A DNA stretch of 6,950 nucleotides from Propionibacteriaceae bacterium (GTDB lineage Bacteria; Actinomycetota; Actinomycetes; Propionibacteriales; Propionibacteriaceae), in contig JAICEV010000191.1 in assembly GCA_025923975.1 (NCBI GenBank), positions 1 to 6,950 of the forward strand, in the 5' to 3' direction. Position 1 is the stretch's first letter. Every line of letters starts with the position of its first letter. Positions 1 to 6,666 of the stretch are shown one piece after another. The notes beneath the pieces are model-generated. The model saw only the letters and a list, made by a program, of their open reading frames with translations. It had not been told where the DNA came from and ran no database searches. A program made the translations under genes and the position numbers.

Positions 1-1355
1 CCGATCGCAGCCGACTCGCGCAGCACCCGGTCGTAGTCAGCGTCGTCGTAGACGAATACCCCAAGGATGGGGCCGAAATACTCAGTCGTGAAGACCTCGT
101 GTTCGGGGTCATCGGCCTGTACCACGGTCGGCCGGACGAAGTAGCCCTCGCTGTCGTCGGCCTGGCCCCCGGCCACGATCTCGACACCTTCCTCGCCGCG
201 TACCCGGTCGATGACGCCGCTGAGCTTGTTGAACGACCGGTCATCGATCACGGCACCCATGAAATTGGTGAAGTCCGTTACGTCTCCCATCGCCAGGCTG
301 TCTATCTCGCTGACAAGATCATTACGCAGCTTCGACCACAGCGACTGCGGAACATAGGCGCGGGACGCGGCTGAGCACTTTTGACCCTGGTACTCGAACG
401 CGCCGCGGACCAGGGCAACCCGCAGTACGTCGATGTCAGCCGACGGGTGGGCGACCACAAAATCCTTACCGCCGGTTTCGCCCACCAGGCGGGGATAGGC
501 GCGGTAGGTCTTGAGATTCGTCGCGACCGAGCCCCACAAGTGTCCGAACACAGCCGTCGACCCAGTGAAATGGATGCCGGCCAGAGCGGGATCCACCAAC
601 GCGACCTCGCTCACCGCCTCGCCGCGGCCGGTCACCATGTTGATCACCCCGGGCGGCAGGCCAGCCGCTTCCAGCAGCTGCATGGTGTAGTGCGCCGACA
701 GCTGCTGGGTCACGGCCGGCTTCCATACCACGGTGTTGCCCATGAGCGCGGGTGCCGTTGGCAGGTTCCCGGCGATGGCGGTGAAGTTGAACGGCGTGAT
801 AGCGAGCACGAAGCCTTCTAATGGCCGATGGTCAAGACGGTTCCAAACACCGGTGCCGCTCAGCGGCTGCTCCTCCAAGATTTGCCGAGCAAAGCCGACA
901 TTGAAGCGCCAAAAGTCGGCCATTTCGCACGCGGAGTCGATCTCGGCCTGGTATGCCGTCTTGCTCTGGCCGAGCATTGTGGCGGCATTGAGTGTCGCCC
1001 GCCACGGACCAGTCAGCAGGTCGGCGGCTTTGAGGAAGATGGCGGCGCGGTCGTCAAACGACATGTGCTGCCATTCCGCCGCCGCGGTCAGAGCGGCGTC
1101 GACCGCCTGTCGTACATCGTCCGCCGTTGCATCCTGGAGCGTGCCGAGCTTGGCATCCTTCCGGTGCGGCTGGACGACGCTGATCGGGTCACCGCCGCCG
1201 AGCCTGTGCTCACCACCTACTGCCATGGTGAGCTCCACGTCCTCCGCTGCAAGTTCCTTTAGCCGGTCCTGTAGCTCCAGTCGTTCGGGGCTTCCTGGCG
1301 CGTAGTTGTGAACGGGCTCGTTAAACGGTTCAGGGACGTTTGTGATGGCATCCAT
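1..1355 (-). CDS. pruA: Delta-1-pyrroline-5-carboxylate dehydrogenase (L-glutamate gamma-semialdehyde dehydrogenase), C-terminus off the window
   Basis: NAD-dependent aldehyde dehydrogenase that oxidises glutamate semialdehyde (P5C) to glutamate, the second step of proline breakdown, in the cytoplasm. The reverse-strand frame is open from ATG at 1355 to the left edge: 451 codons of a family that is usually about 540, so roughly 90 C-terminal residues are missing only because the window ends. The protein begins MDAITNVPEPFNEPV. The ALDH signature is complete as far as it goes: ITPFNFTA with Asn190, the cofactor loop FTGSTAVF at 263-270, the general base in LVGETGGKDF (Glu293) and the nucleophile in YQGQKCSAASRAY (Cys327). 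The Glu-Cys spacing of 34 is standard for the family. A Shine-Dalgarno AAGGAG (1360-1365) lies 4 bases before the ATG. It follows pruB by 42 bp and is probably co-transcribed with it. Identification is secure; the symbol follows actinobacterial usage. Confidence 0.96.
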   Translation of the reverse strand, partial: MDAITNVPEPFNEPVHNYAPGSPERLELQDRLKELAAEDVELTMAVGGEHRLGGGDPISVVQPHRKDAKLGTLQDATADDVRQAVDAALTAAAEWQHMSFDDRAAIFLKAADLLTGPWRATLNAATMLGQSKTAYQAEIDSACEMADFWRFNVGFARQILEEQPLSGTGVWNRLDHRPLEGFVLAITPFNFTAIAGNLPTAPALMGNTVVWKPAVTQQLSAHYTMQLLEAAGLPPGVINMVTGRGEAVSEVALVDPALAGIHFTGSTAVFGHLWGSVATNLKTYRAYPRLVGETGGKDFVVAHPSADIDVLRVALVRGAFEYQGQKCSAASRAYVPQSLWSKLRNDLVSEIDSLAMGDVTDFTNFMGAVIDDRSFNKLSGVIDRVRGEEGVEIVAGGQADDSEGYFVRPTVVQADDPEHEVFTTEYFGPILGVFVYDDADYDRVLRESAAI

Positions 1356-1397
1356 GACTCTCCTTATGTTCGGTTGTGGACGAGCGGGTCTGATTAG

Positions 1398-2309
1398 TCA
1401 GTGGCCGGCAAGCGCGCGCAGGAAGAACCGGAGGTTGGCGGGGCGCTCCGCCATCCGCCTCATGAAGTACGGGTACCAGGCAGAACCGAAGGGGATGTAC
1501 ACCCGGACCCGGTGACCGTCACGCGCCAGCTTCTCCTGGAGGTCGCGCCGGATGCCGTACAGCATCTGGATCTCGTAGTCGCGCGGCCCCTTGCCCACCT
1601 TCCCCGCGGCCGACGCGGCATAGGCGATCAGCTCATCGTCATGGGTGCCGAAAGCGGGATCGCCTCCGAACTCGAACAGCCAGTCGGTGAGGAACTTGTA
1701 CTGCGCTGTGACGTCCTTCTTGCCCTGCTCCGCAAGCTCGACCGGCTCGGCGTACGCACCCTTGACCAACCGGACCCGCGGCTTAAGCGAGGCCAGCCCT
1801 TCAAGGTCGAGGGGTGTGCGACGCAGCATTGCCTGAATGGCTACGCGAACTTGCGGATGCCTAGCCGCCGCTTCCCGGTAGTGCTCCAGCGTATCCGGGA
1901 CGAGGCTGCTGTCCTCCATGTCAATCTCAACCGGGACACCGAGCTCCTGGGCGCGGTCCAGGATCCGACCGAGATTCGCCACGCAGGCATTCCGGTCCAC
2001 TGTCTGAGCAAGCTGGGACAGTTTGATTGAAATAGTCGCGTCCAGGCCACGGGTGGCGATCGCCTCAGCCGCCTCGAGGTACTGCTCAACGGCTTTGTTG
2101 GCGCCTTCAAGATCGGTAACCCCTTCACCGAGCAAGTCCAGAATTCCCCCAATTCCGTGGGCGTTCAGCTGCGCAGCCGCCTCCAGTGCCTCGTCCAGCC
2201 GCTCCCCTGCGATAAAGCGGTGCGTCGCCCTGCCCAAGATCGGGTTCTCAGTAATCGTCCGCTCCAGCCGGGGATTGCCGGCGGCCCACAGCAGCAAACC
2301 TCTGACCAT
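1398..2309 (-). CDS. pruB: Proline dehydrogenase (FAD-dependent, monofunctional)
   Basis: Oxidises L-proline to delta-1-pyrroline-5-carboxylate, passing electrons through FAD to the respiratory chain; PruA then completes the route to glutamate. The protein is 303 residues from ATG 2309, a normal length for the single-domain bacterial enzyme (bifunctional PutA is over 1000). Numbered from the GTG three bases upstream, the PRODH beta/alpha-barrel motifs are: SIKLSQL (95-101), EIDMEDS (129-135) with the acidic substrate-site residue, RLVKGAY (181-187), FGTHDD (221-226), EIQMLYGIR (247-255), and the C-terminal VYIPFGSAWYPYFMRRMAER, whose paired arginines (285-286) bind the proline carboxylate. 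GTG 2312 is also possible, but the ribosome site AGGAGG (2314-2319) leaves it only 1 base of spacing, so ATG 2309 is preferred. No truncation is visible. Also called putA/prodh; pruB is the mycobacterial name. Confidence 0.95.
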   Translation of the reverse strand: MVRGLLLWAAGNPRLERTITENPILGRATHRFIAGERLDEALEAAAQLNAHGIGGILDLLGEGVTDLEGANKAVEQYLEAAEAIATRGLDATISIKLSQLAQTVDRNACVANLGRILDRAQELGVPVEIDMEDSSLVPDTLEHYREAAARHPQVRVAIQAMLRRTPLDLEGLASLKPRVRLVKGAYAEPVELAEQGKKDVTAQYKFLTDWLFEFGGDPAFGTHDDELIAYAASAAGKVGKGPRDYEIQMLYGIRRDLQEKLARDGHRVRVYIPFGSAWYPYFMRRMAERPANLRFFLRALAGH

Positions 2310-2313
2310 CACG

Positions 2314-2319
2314 CCTCCT
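2314..2319 (-). promoter_or_regulatory. Shine-Dalgarno site of pruB, decides the start
   Basis: On the minus strand this reads AGGAGG, a perfect anti-16S match. It is 4 bases before ATG 2309 and only 1 base before the in-frame GTG at 2312. The neighbouring pruA site also sits 4 bases before its ATG, which supports ATG 2309 as the real start. Confidence 0.7.
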
Positions 2320-2331
2320 CATACGACGCGA

Positions 2332-2357
2332 CCGCGCCCCGAAGTCGTGGGACGCGG
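2332..2357 (-). other. GC-rich hairpin in the ald-pruB gap
   Basis: CCGCGCCC (2332-2339) pairs with GGG (2349-2351) plus CGCGG (2353-2357), leaving A2352 bulged and a 9-base loop: eight G-C pairs. It lies in the roughly 110-bp gap after the ald stop and about 20 bases upstream of the pruB ribosome site. Neither strand has a following T-run, so it is not a classical intrinsic terminator. It could partly end ald transcription or form part of the pruB leader. In DNA this GC-rich a stem of this size can arise by chance. No other convincing signal was seen in this gap. Confidence 0.3.
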
Positions 2358-2422
2358 CCGCATGTTTCCGCTGTCGTTGATGGATGTGGCTATCGAGAAA
2401 TCTCGCCGGTCCACATTGGCTT

Positions 2423-3553
2423 TTACTCTATCGTCAGCAGTGTGGCCGGGTCCTCATAGGGCAGGCCGTGCGCCTCGGCTACCGGCTGTGAGACCAACTT
2501 GCCGCCGAGCGTGGTCAGCCCTTTCGCCAGAACCGGATCACGCTCGGCTGCGCCAGCCACGCCGTGCGTTGCGACCCGGACCAAGTACGGCAGGGTGGCA
2601 CTAGTAAGCGCGAGGGTCGAGGTGCGTGCCACGGCGCCCGGGATGTTCGCGACGCAGTAGTGCACCACACCCTCTTCGAGGTAGGTCGGTTCGGAGTGCG
2701 TGGTCGGCCGACTGGTCTCGAAGCAACCGCCCTGGTCGATGGCGATGTCGACCACGACACTGCCGGGTCGCATGCTCTTGATCATGTCGCGGGTAACCAG
2801 TTTCGGCGCCTTCGCGCCGGCGACCAGTACAGCGCCGATCACCACATCGGATTCGGCGACGTACGCCGCAGTCCGCGCCCGGTTCGGAACCACCAGATCG
2901 AGCCTGCCGCCGAACACATCGGACAGGTAGGACAGCCGCGCCGCATTGACGTCCAAAATCCGCACGATCGCCCGCAACCCGAGAGCCATCTTGGCGGCCT
3001 CGGTTCCGGCGACGCCGCCGCCGATGATGGTGACCTTTGCGGCCGGCGTACCGGGGACTCCGCCCAGTAGCAGGCCCGCCCCGCCGGAGGTGCTTTGCAG
3101 GTGATAGGCGGCGGCCTGGACAGACATGCGCCCCGCAACCTCGCTCATCGGCGTGAGCAGCGGCAGCCGCCCATCCGGGGTCTGCACGGTCTCGTAGGCG
3201 ATCGAGTCGATGCGCCGGTCGAGAAGAAACTCGGTGAGCGGTCTGTCGGCCGCCAGGTGTAGATAGGTGAACAGCTGTTGCCCGGGGCGGAATCGCTCAT
3301 ACTCCTCAGCGATGGGCTCTTTGACTTTGACGATCAAGTCCGCAGCGGCGAACACCTCGTCCGCCGTGCCAGCAACCCGAGCGCCGGCCGCCACGTACTC
3401 GTCGTCGGAGAATCCGCTGCCCGACCCGGCGCCGGCCTGCACCACGACCTCCCGGCCGTGATAGGCCAGCTCGGCAACGCCATCGGGCTGCACCGAGACC
3501 CGACCTTCCTTGTCCTTGATTTCCTTCGGCACGCCAACCACCAACCCGGCCAT
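2423..3553 (-). CDS. ald: Alanine dehydrogenase
   Basis: NAD-dependent, cytoplasmic; reversibly deaminates L-alanine to pyruvate and ammonia (and can run as reductive amination). The 376-residue length matches the family (about 370). The N-terminal catalytic half starts VGVPKEIKDKEGRVSVQP, with the pyruvate-binding Arg18. LIVKVKEP carries catalytic Lys78 and LFTYLHLAA carries His99. The Rossmann half has IIGGGVAGTEAA (176-187) and an acidic ribose-binding residue, Asp201, in RILDVN. VVDIAIDQGGCFETSRPTTH contains Asp273, and VHYCVANIPGAV follows. All key residues equivalent to the characterised M. tuberculosis enzyme are present. A GAGGGAG ribosome site lies about 8 bases before ATG 3553. It is first in a minus-strand run ahead of pruB and pruA. 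The 135-bp upstream gap (3554-3688) probably holds its promoter, but only a weak -10-like TAGTGT (minus strand, 3604-3609) without a good -35 is visible. No aldR-type regulator is adjacent. Confidence 0.96.
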   Translation of the reverse strand: MAGLVVGVPKEIKDKEGRVSVQPDGVAELAYHGREVVVQAGAGSGSGFSDDEYVAAGARVAGTADEVFAAADLIVKVKEPIAEEYERFRPGQQLFTYLHLAADRPLTEFLLDRRIDSIAYETVQTPDGRLPLLTPMSEVAGRMSVQAAAYHLQSTSGGAGLLLGGVPGTPAAKVTIIGGGVAGTEAAKMALGLRAIVRILDVNAARLSYLSDVFGGRLDLVVPNRARTAAYVAESDVVIGAVLVAGAKAPKLVTRDMIKSMRPGSVVVDIAIDQGGCFETSRPTTHSEPTYLEEGVVHYCVANIPGAVARTSTLALTSATLPYLVRVATHGVAGAAERDPVLAKGLTTLGGKLVSQPVAEAHGLPYEDPATLLTIE

Positions 3554-3688
3554 ATCCGTTCTCCCTCGTTCTGGTGCCCCCCGCAGCTCGCTCGGCGATC
3601 ACCACACTACGGGTCGGCGCAGCCTGGTCCGCGAGCGGCCGCCAAGCAGGGTGACGCCGGCTCCTGGCCTAGTTTCGACGAGGCCTCC

Positions 3689-4053
3689 TCAGGCCGTCCG
3701 GAGGAAGTCGAGGACCACGCCAGACTGTCCTAACAGGACGTGGCCAGCCTCGGGTAGCAACCGCGGGCGGGACGGCGCGCTCAGGCCCGGTTCACCGACC
3801 AGGTCGACGGCGTACACCCGGAAGTCCTGCCCCCAATCGGCGACATCTCCCATCCACATCGCAGTGTTAGCGCCGGAACCATGCAGGAGCAGCAGTGGTG
3901 GCGCGTCCTGCGGCCCGCAGGCCACCACGAAGGTGTCACCTTCCCGGGTCTGGATGGTCAGCCGCTCATAGGGGATCGGCCAGAGCCCCAGGATCTCGCG
4001 GTACCGCCGCTCCACCGCCCGGCCACCGGCGGCGGACGCGTAGATCGCGGTCA

Positions 4054-4054
<1 letters not shown>
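3689..4054 (-). pseudogene. Alpha/beta hydrolase with its catalytic core deleted in frame
   Basis: The 121-residue frame starts as a normal alpha/beta-fold hydrolase: cap-like N-terminus MTAIYASAAGGRAVERRYRE, a strand, then PPLLLLHGSGANTAMW (52-67) with the oxyanion-hole HG, followed by FRVYAVDLVGEPGLSAPSRPRL. In intact relatives about 150-180 residues should follow, including the GxSxG nucleophile elbow, lid and acid. Here the sequence passes directly, near residues 98-101, into LPEAGHVLLGQSGVVLDFLR, which reads as the family's C-terminal end with the catalytic-histidine GH (His106). The frame is preserved and ends in TGA. With no serine elbow or acid it cannot be a working hydrolase. I infer a single in-frame internal deletion; a real mini-protein or an assembly error is the alternative. 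Its ATG overlaps the stop of the upstream helix-turn-helix gene (TAATG), implying translational coupling. Confidence 0.75.
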
Positions 4055-4425
<371 letters not shown>

Positions 4426-4518
4426 AGCAGGAGCGGAGAGGCTGATGGAAAGTGCTGGCAGGTGGCATGCTCCACGCCGGAACGAGTGCGATTCTCCAGC
4501 ACTTGTTGGGCGATCCGC

Positions 4519-4911
4519 TTACGTCCAGAACTCGTCGGCCGCGTAGAGCTCCCCTGGGCGCCACCAAGCCTCGATGATCTGCCCATTGCGGAGGTGGAAC
4601 ACCCAGACGTCTTGGCTGTCGTAGTTGTGATCAGCACGTCTGGCGGTGGCGTACGTCAACGCGACCGCGTGGTCATCGCTGGCCAGTACGTCATGCAGTT
4701 CCTGATTGAAGGTTCCTTCCGACGCTTGCACCAGCCGGCCGAACATCTCGAACACAGCGTCGCGGCCATGATGATCACCAGCCAGGGGACCTCGACCGGG
4801 GATGTGCCAGACAGTGTCCTCGGCGACCAGGGACTGCATTGTTGCCATGTCCCCACGGGCAAACGCGTCGAACGCCTGACGGATGGGCTCGGCATTAGGG
4901 TGCTCAGCCAT
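4519..4911 (-). CDS. SnoaL-like / NTF2-family small protein
   Basis: The 130-residue product has the NTF2-like cone-fold pattern: an N-terminal helix AEPIRQAFDAFARGDMATMQ (8-27), then LVAEDTVWHIPGRGPLAGDHHG (28-49), a helix RDAVFEMFGRL (50-60), and a beta-sheet half with ELHDVLASDDHAVALTY (71-87), QDVWVFHLRNGQIIEAWW (100-117). This is the standard length and layout of the SnoaL-like group that includes ketosteroid-isomerase-like and polyketide-cyclase-like proteins. The family covers isomerases, cyclases, dehydratases and non-enzymes, so the substrate cannot be stated. ATG 4911 is the natural start, but no clear Shine-Dalgarno precedes it. It lies 55 bp after the nitroreductase stop on the same strand and may be co-transcribed with it. 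A detoxification or secondary-metabolism role with the nitroreductase is possible but only a guess. Confidence 0.85.
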   Translation of the reverse strand: MAEHPNAEPIRQAFDAFARGDMATMQSLVAEDTVWHIPGRGPLAGDHHGRDAVFEMFGRLVQASEGTFNQELHDVLASDDHAVALTYATARRADHNYDSQDVWVFHLRNGQIIEAWWRPGELYAADEFWT

Positions 4912-4966
4912 AGGACATCGTCAGCCAGACGGTCCGCGGTGCGCAAGATCGGAATCGGTTGCCGGT

Positions 4967-5635
4967 CTAACGTGGAGCCAGCGGTTGACCCTGCCAGTGC
5001 TCGAGCCTCGTTAACTCCGCAACATCGAGCCGCGACAGCTTCCGAGGTTGGTGAACAGGTTTGCCCAGCGGAACGATGCACGCCACCGCGAACGCCTCGG
5101 GGATGCCAAGCAGCTGGCGAATCCGCGGCTCCTGGGCCACGGCCATGGTCGTAATGGTTCCGCCGAAGCCTTCGTTCCTGGCCGCCAGCAAGATGTTCCA
5201 CACGAGCGGGTACACCGAAGCTCCTCCAGCGATGCCTATGCGGTCCAGCTCCTTGTCGAGTGCAGCCACCACCCGCAGATCAATGCATACAACAAGAACC
5301 ACCGCCGCTTCCAAGAGCGGAGCCGTAAGACTGTCGGGAACGTCGGCGGCCGCGATCTCATCGTCGGTCACGCGGCTTGGATGAATGGTGTTCCAGGGGT
5401 TTTCACCGGCTTGCCGTTGCGCAACGTACTTCTTTGCCGCAGGAATGGTCAGTTCCACCAGCGCCTGCCTCGTAATGTGATCACGAACGACCACGATCCG
5501 CGCTCCCTGTCGATTACCGCCGCTGGGAGCGAACCGCGCGTTGTCGAGGATGGTGTAGAGGGTCTCGTCTGGCAACGGGTCATTCGTGAATTGCCGCACC
5601 GCCGACGTTGTGCGCATCACCTCGTACAGCTCCAC
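4967..5635 (-). CDS. Nitroreductase-family FMN oxidoreductase
   Basis: Flavin-dependent NAD(P)H oxidoreductase of the nitroreductase superfamily; members reduce nitroaromatics, quinones, enones or act in dehalogenation and cofactor chemistry. The 222-residue length fits. Visible motifs: RTTSAVRQF (8-16), where Arg8, Ser11 and Arg14 contact the FMN phosphate; ARFAPSGGNRQ (33-43), the second FMN loop; GIAGGASVYPLVWNILLAARNEGFGGTITTM (134-164 region, central helix plus flavin loop); and VPLGKP (188-193) near the C-terminus. No signal peptide or membrane segment. Start is GTG 5635, with AGGGG (minus strand, 5644-5648) 8 bases upstream; a nearby ATG is out of frame. It is the first gene of a minus-strand group and is divergent from the DUF309 gene across a 91-bp gap, where its promoter should lie. 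The native substrate cannot be deduced. Confidence 0.93.
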   Translation of the reverse strand: MELYEVMRTTSAVRQFTNDPLPDETLYTILDNARFAPSGGNRQGARIVVVRDHITRQALVELTIPAAKKYVAQRQAGENPWNTIHPSRVTDDEIAAADVPDSLTAPLLEAAVVLVVCIDLRVVAALDKELDRIGIAGGASVYPLVWNILLAARNEGFGGTITTMAVAQEPRIRQLLGIPEAFAVACIVPLGKPVHQPRKLSRLDVAELTRLEHWQGQPLAPR

Positions 5636-5726
5636 AGTGCATTCCCCTTTTCATCGGTGCCAAGGGCAATTCTGCGCATGACGTGACGCTCGGTTTACGG
5701 AGGAGTATCTGCGGTATACAGGTGAG
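5636..5726. promoter_or_regulatory. Divergent promoter region, nitroreductase / DUF309 gene
   Basis: This 91-bp gap must carry the 5' ends of two divergent genes. For the plus-strand gene a -10-like TATACA lies at 5715-5720, with a partial -35 TTTACG at 5694-5699 (4 of 6 matches, 15-base spacer, somewhat short). A start 6-7 bases after the -10 would fall on or next to the ATG at 5727, so the message could be leaderless. A GGAGGAG at 5699-5705 looks like a ribosome site but no ATG or GTG lies at a proper distance from it. For the minus-strand gene the Shine-Dalgarno is visible (5644-5648) but I see no clear -10/-35. Promoter element calls are inferences. Confidence 0.35.
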
Positions 5727-6419
5727 ATGGAGCGGGGTTCCGATTACGTCGCATTGTTGCGCCGCTGGGAACAGGCCGGAGGCTTGTGGCGCGTGCTCAA
5801 TCGGGACGGTGACGCGGTCACGGTCGGCCTCTACCGCTGCGATGGCGGTGAGGAAGCCGACCGGTTCGTCGCCACTGACACTCAGGTGGAACAGTTCCTG
5901 GCCGGACGTACGAGTAACCAGGACCAGCCACGCTCGTCAGCGGAGCCTGACCCTAACCAGGCTCGGGAACGTGATCGCGATGCAGAGGGACGCGCCCGAC
6001 AGGCGCGCCCGCGGGATCGGCTCGGCCGCCCACTCCCCTATGGCAGCGCCGGCGTCGAGCCGGTGTCTGATCAGGCCTTGCCGCCGTTCGACACCATCGC
6101 GGCCGCGCACGAATTGCTAGCCGAAGGTCGGCCGTTCTCAGCGCACGAGGTATATGAGGCGCGCTGGAAAGCGGGTCCAACTGCGGAACGCGAGCTATGG
6201 CAGGGACTGGCTCAGCTGTGCGTCGGGATCACCCATGCCGAACGCGGCAACCGTATCGGCGCGCAGCGCCTCATCGGACGTGCTGGTCGGCGATTGGAGA
6301 CTTACGCTGCGACCGGTGGGCCCGTCTACGGGTTAGACCTCGGCCACATCATCGGATGGATCCGAAACCGTGAACAAGAGGCCGATGACAGCTCGTGGTT
6401 GATCAGCCACCCGCTGTGA
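5727..6419 (+). CDS. DUF309 protein with an additional N-terminal actinobacterial domain
   Basis: Two parts can be seen in the 230-residue product. Residues 6-62 (DYVALLRRWEQAGGLWRV, VTVGLYRCDGGEEADRF, up to FLAGRTS) resemble a small stand-alone actinobacterial protein of unknown function. Residues about 63-80 are a polar, proline-rich linker. From about 82 the sequence reads as a full DUF309 protein, beginning RDRDAEGRARQARPRDRLGR, then PFSAHEVYEARWKAG (136-150) with the conserved H140, E141, E144 and W147, ERELWQGLAQLCVGITHAERGN (154-175) and a C-terminal helical part. DUF309 is a helical domain whose biochemical function is not established. There is no in-frame ATG or GTG at the domain boundary, so this is a single fused frame, not two genes. 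The ATG at 5727 may be leaderless. Divergent from the nitroreductase; the downstream stretch is decayed. Confidence 0.85.
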   Translation: MERGSDYVALLRRWEQAGGLWRVLNRDGDAVTVGLYRCDGGEEADRFVATDTQVEQFLAGRTSNQDQPRSSAEPDPNQARERDRDAEGRARQARPRDRLGRPLPYGSAGVEPVSDQALPPFDTIAAAHELLAEGRPFSAHEVYEARWKAGPTAERELWQGLAQLCVGITHAERGNRIGAQRLIGRAGRRLETYAATGGPVYGLDLGHIIGWIRNREQEADDSSWLISHPL

Positions 6420-6445
6420 CGACCCAACACTCTTTCGACCCAAAT

Positions 6446-6541
6446 GACGCGTTGCAGGCAGGCGGGTTCGTCGAGCGGCGTCTCCACCCGTCGGACCGGA
6501 GAGCAACGTTGGTGACCCTGACTGAGCTGGGCACGCGCCGA
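6446..6541 (+). pseudogene. Remnant of a MarR-family regulator (wing region only)
   Basis: In one plus-strand frame the stretch encodes DALQAGGFVERRLHPSDRR followed by ATLVTLTELG. This is the characteristic MarR segment running from the end of the recognition helix through the beta-hairpin wing (typically 'L...GLVeR..dp.DrRa..v.LT..G'). Nothing before it (back to the DUF309 stop at 6419) resembles the dimerisation or DNA-recognition helices. After it the frame continues into unrelated sequence (PKYDSHLDPKRSVRS). A full MarR protein needs about 140 residues, so this is a fragment left after deletions, not a working gene. It lies between the DUF309 gene and the ROK kinase, and its former target is unknown. 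Confidence 0.7.
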
Positions 6542-6570
6542 CCGAAATACGACTCCCATCTGGACCCGAA

Positions 6571-6642
6571 ACGATCAGTAAGGTCACCCTGTACGCCGAC
6601 GACTCCAAGGCCTTCATGAATGAGGTGCGGCGGCATCTCTGA
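6571..6642 (+). pseudogene. Possible C-terminal remnant of an unidentified gene
   Basis: A different frame from the MarR fragment reads TISKVTLYADDSKAFMNEVR, then RHL and TGA at 6640-6642. The composition and codon use look like real coding sequence ending naturally, but upstream in this frame the translation becomes uninformative (TEIRLPSGPE). I cannot assign a family. It may be the tail of a gene whose body was lost in the same deletion that left the MarR piece. The rest of the 6420-6666 gap holds nothing else I can support apart from the kinase ribosome site. Confidence 0.3.
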
Positions 6643-6666
6643 GGAGGCAGGAAAGGCGGAGATGCC

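Noticed and set aside
381..1305. Plus-strand open frames of 144-190 residues over the first 1.3 kb
   Set aside because: Antisense shadows of pruA, which runs unbroken on the minus strand with all aldehyde dehydrogenase motifs.
2354..2361. Perfect 8-base palindrome GCGGCCGC upstream of pruB
   Set aside because: Short, fully G/C, and expected by chance in this composition; a similar sequence occurs near 3636. No evidence of an operator.
1401..2604. Plus-strand open frames opposite pruB and the end of ald
   Set aside because: Low-complexity products with no recognisable motifs; the minus-strand genes account for the codon bias.
3604..3609. Minus-strand TAGTGT as a -10 box for ald
   Set aside because: Fits TAnnnT, but no acceptable -35 is found at the right distance; too weak to list as a feature.
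3681..3707. Small inverted repeats (GGCCT/AGGCC and CCTCC/GGAGG) at the end of the hydrolase frame
   Set aside because: Five-base stems overlapping coding sequence with no T-run; not a supportable terminator.
5699..5705. GGAGGAG as the ribosome site of the DUF309 gene
   Set aside because: It is 21 bases before ATG 5727, too far. The only in-frame alternative start at a short distance is a CTG at 5709.
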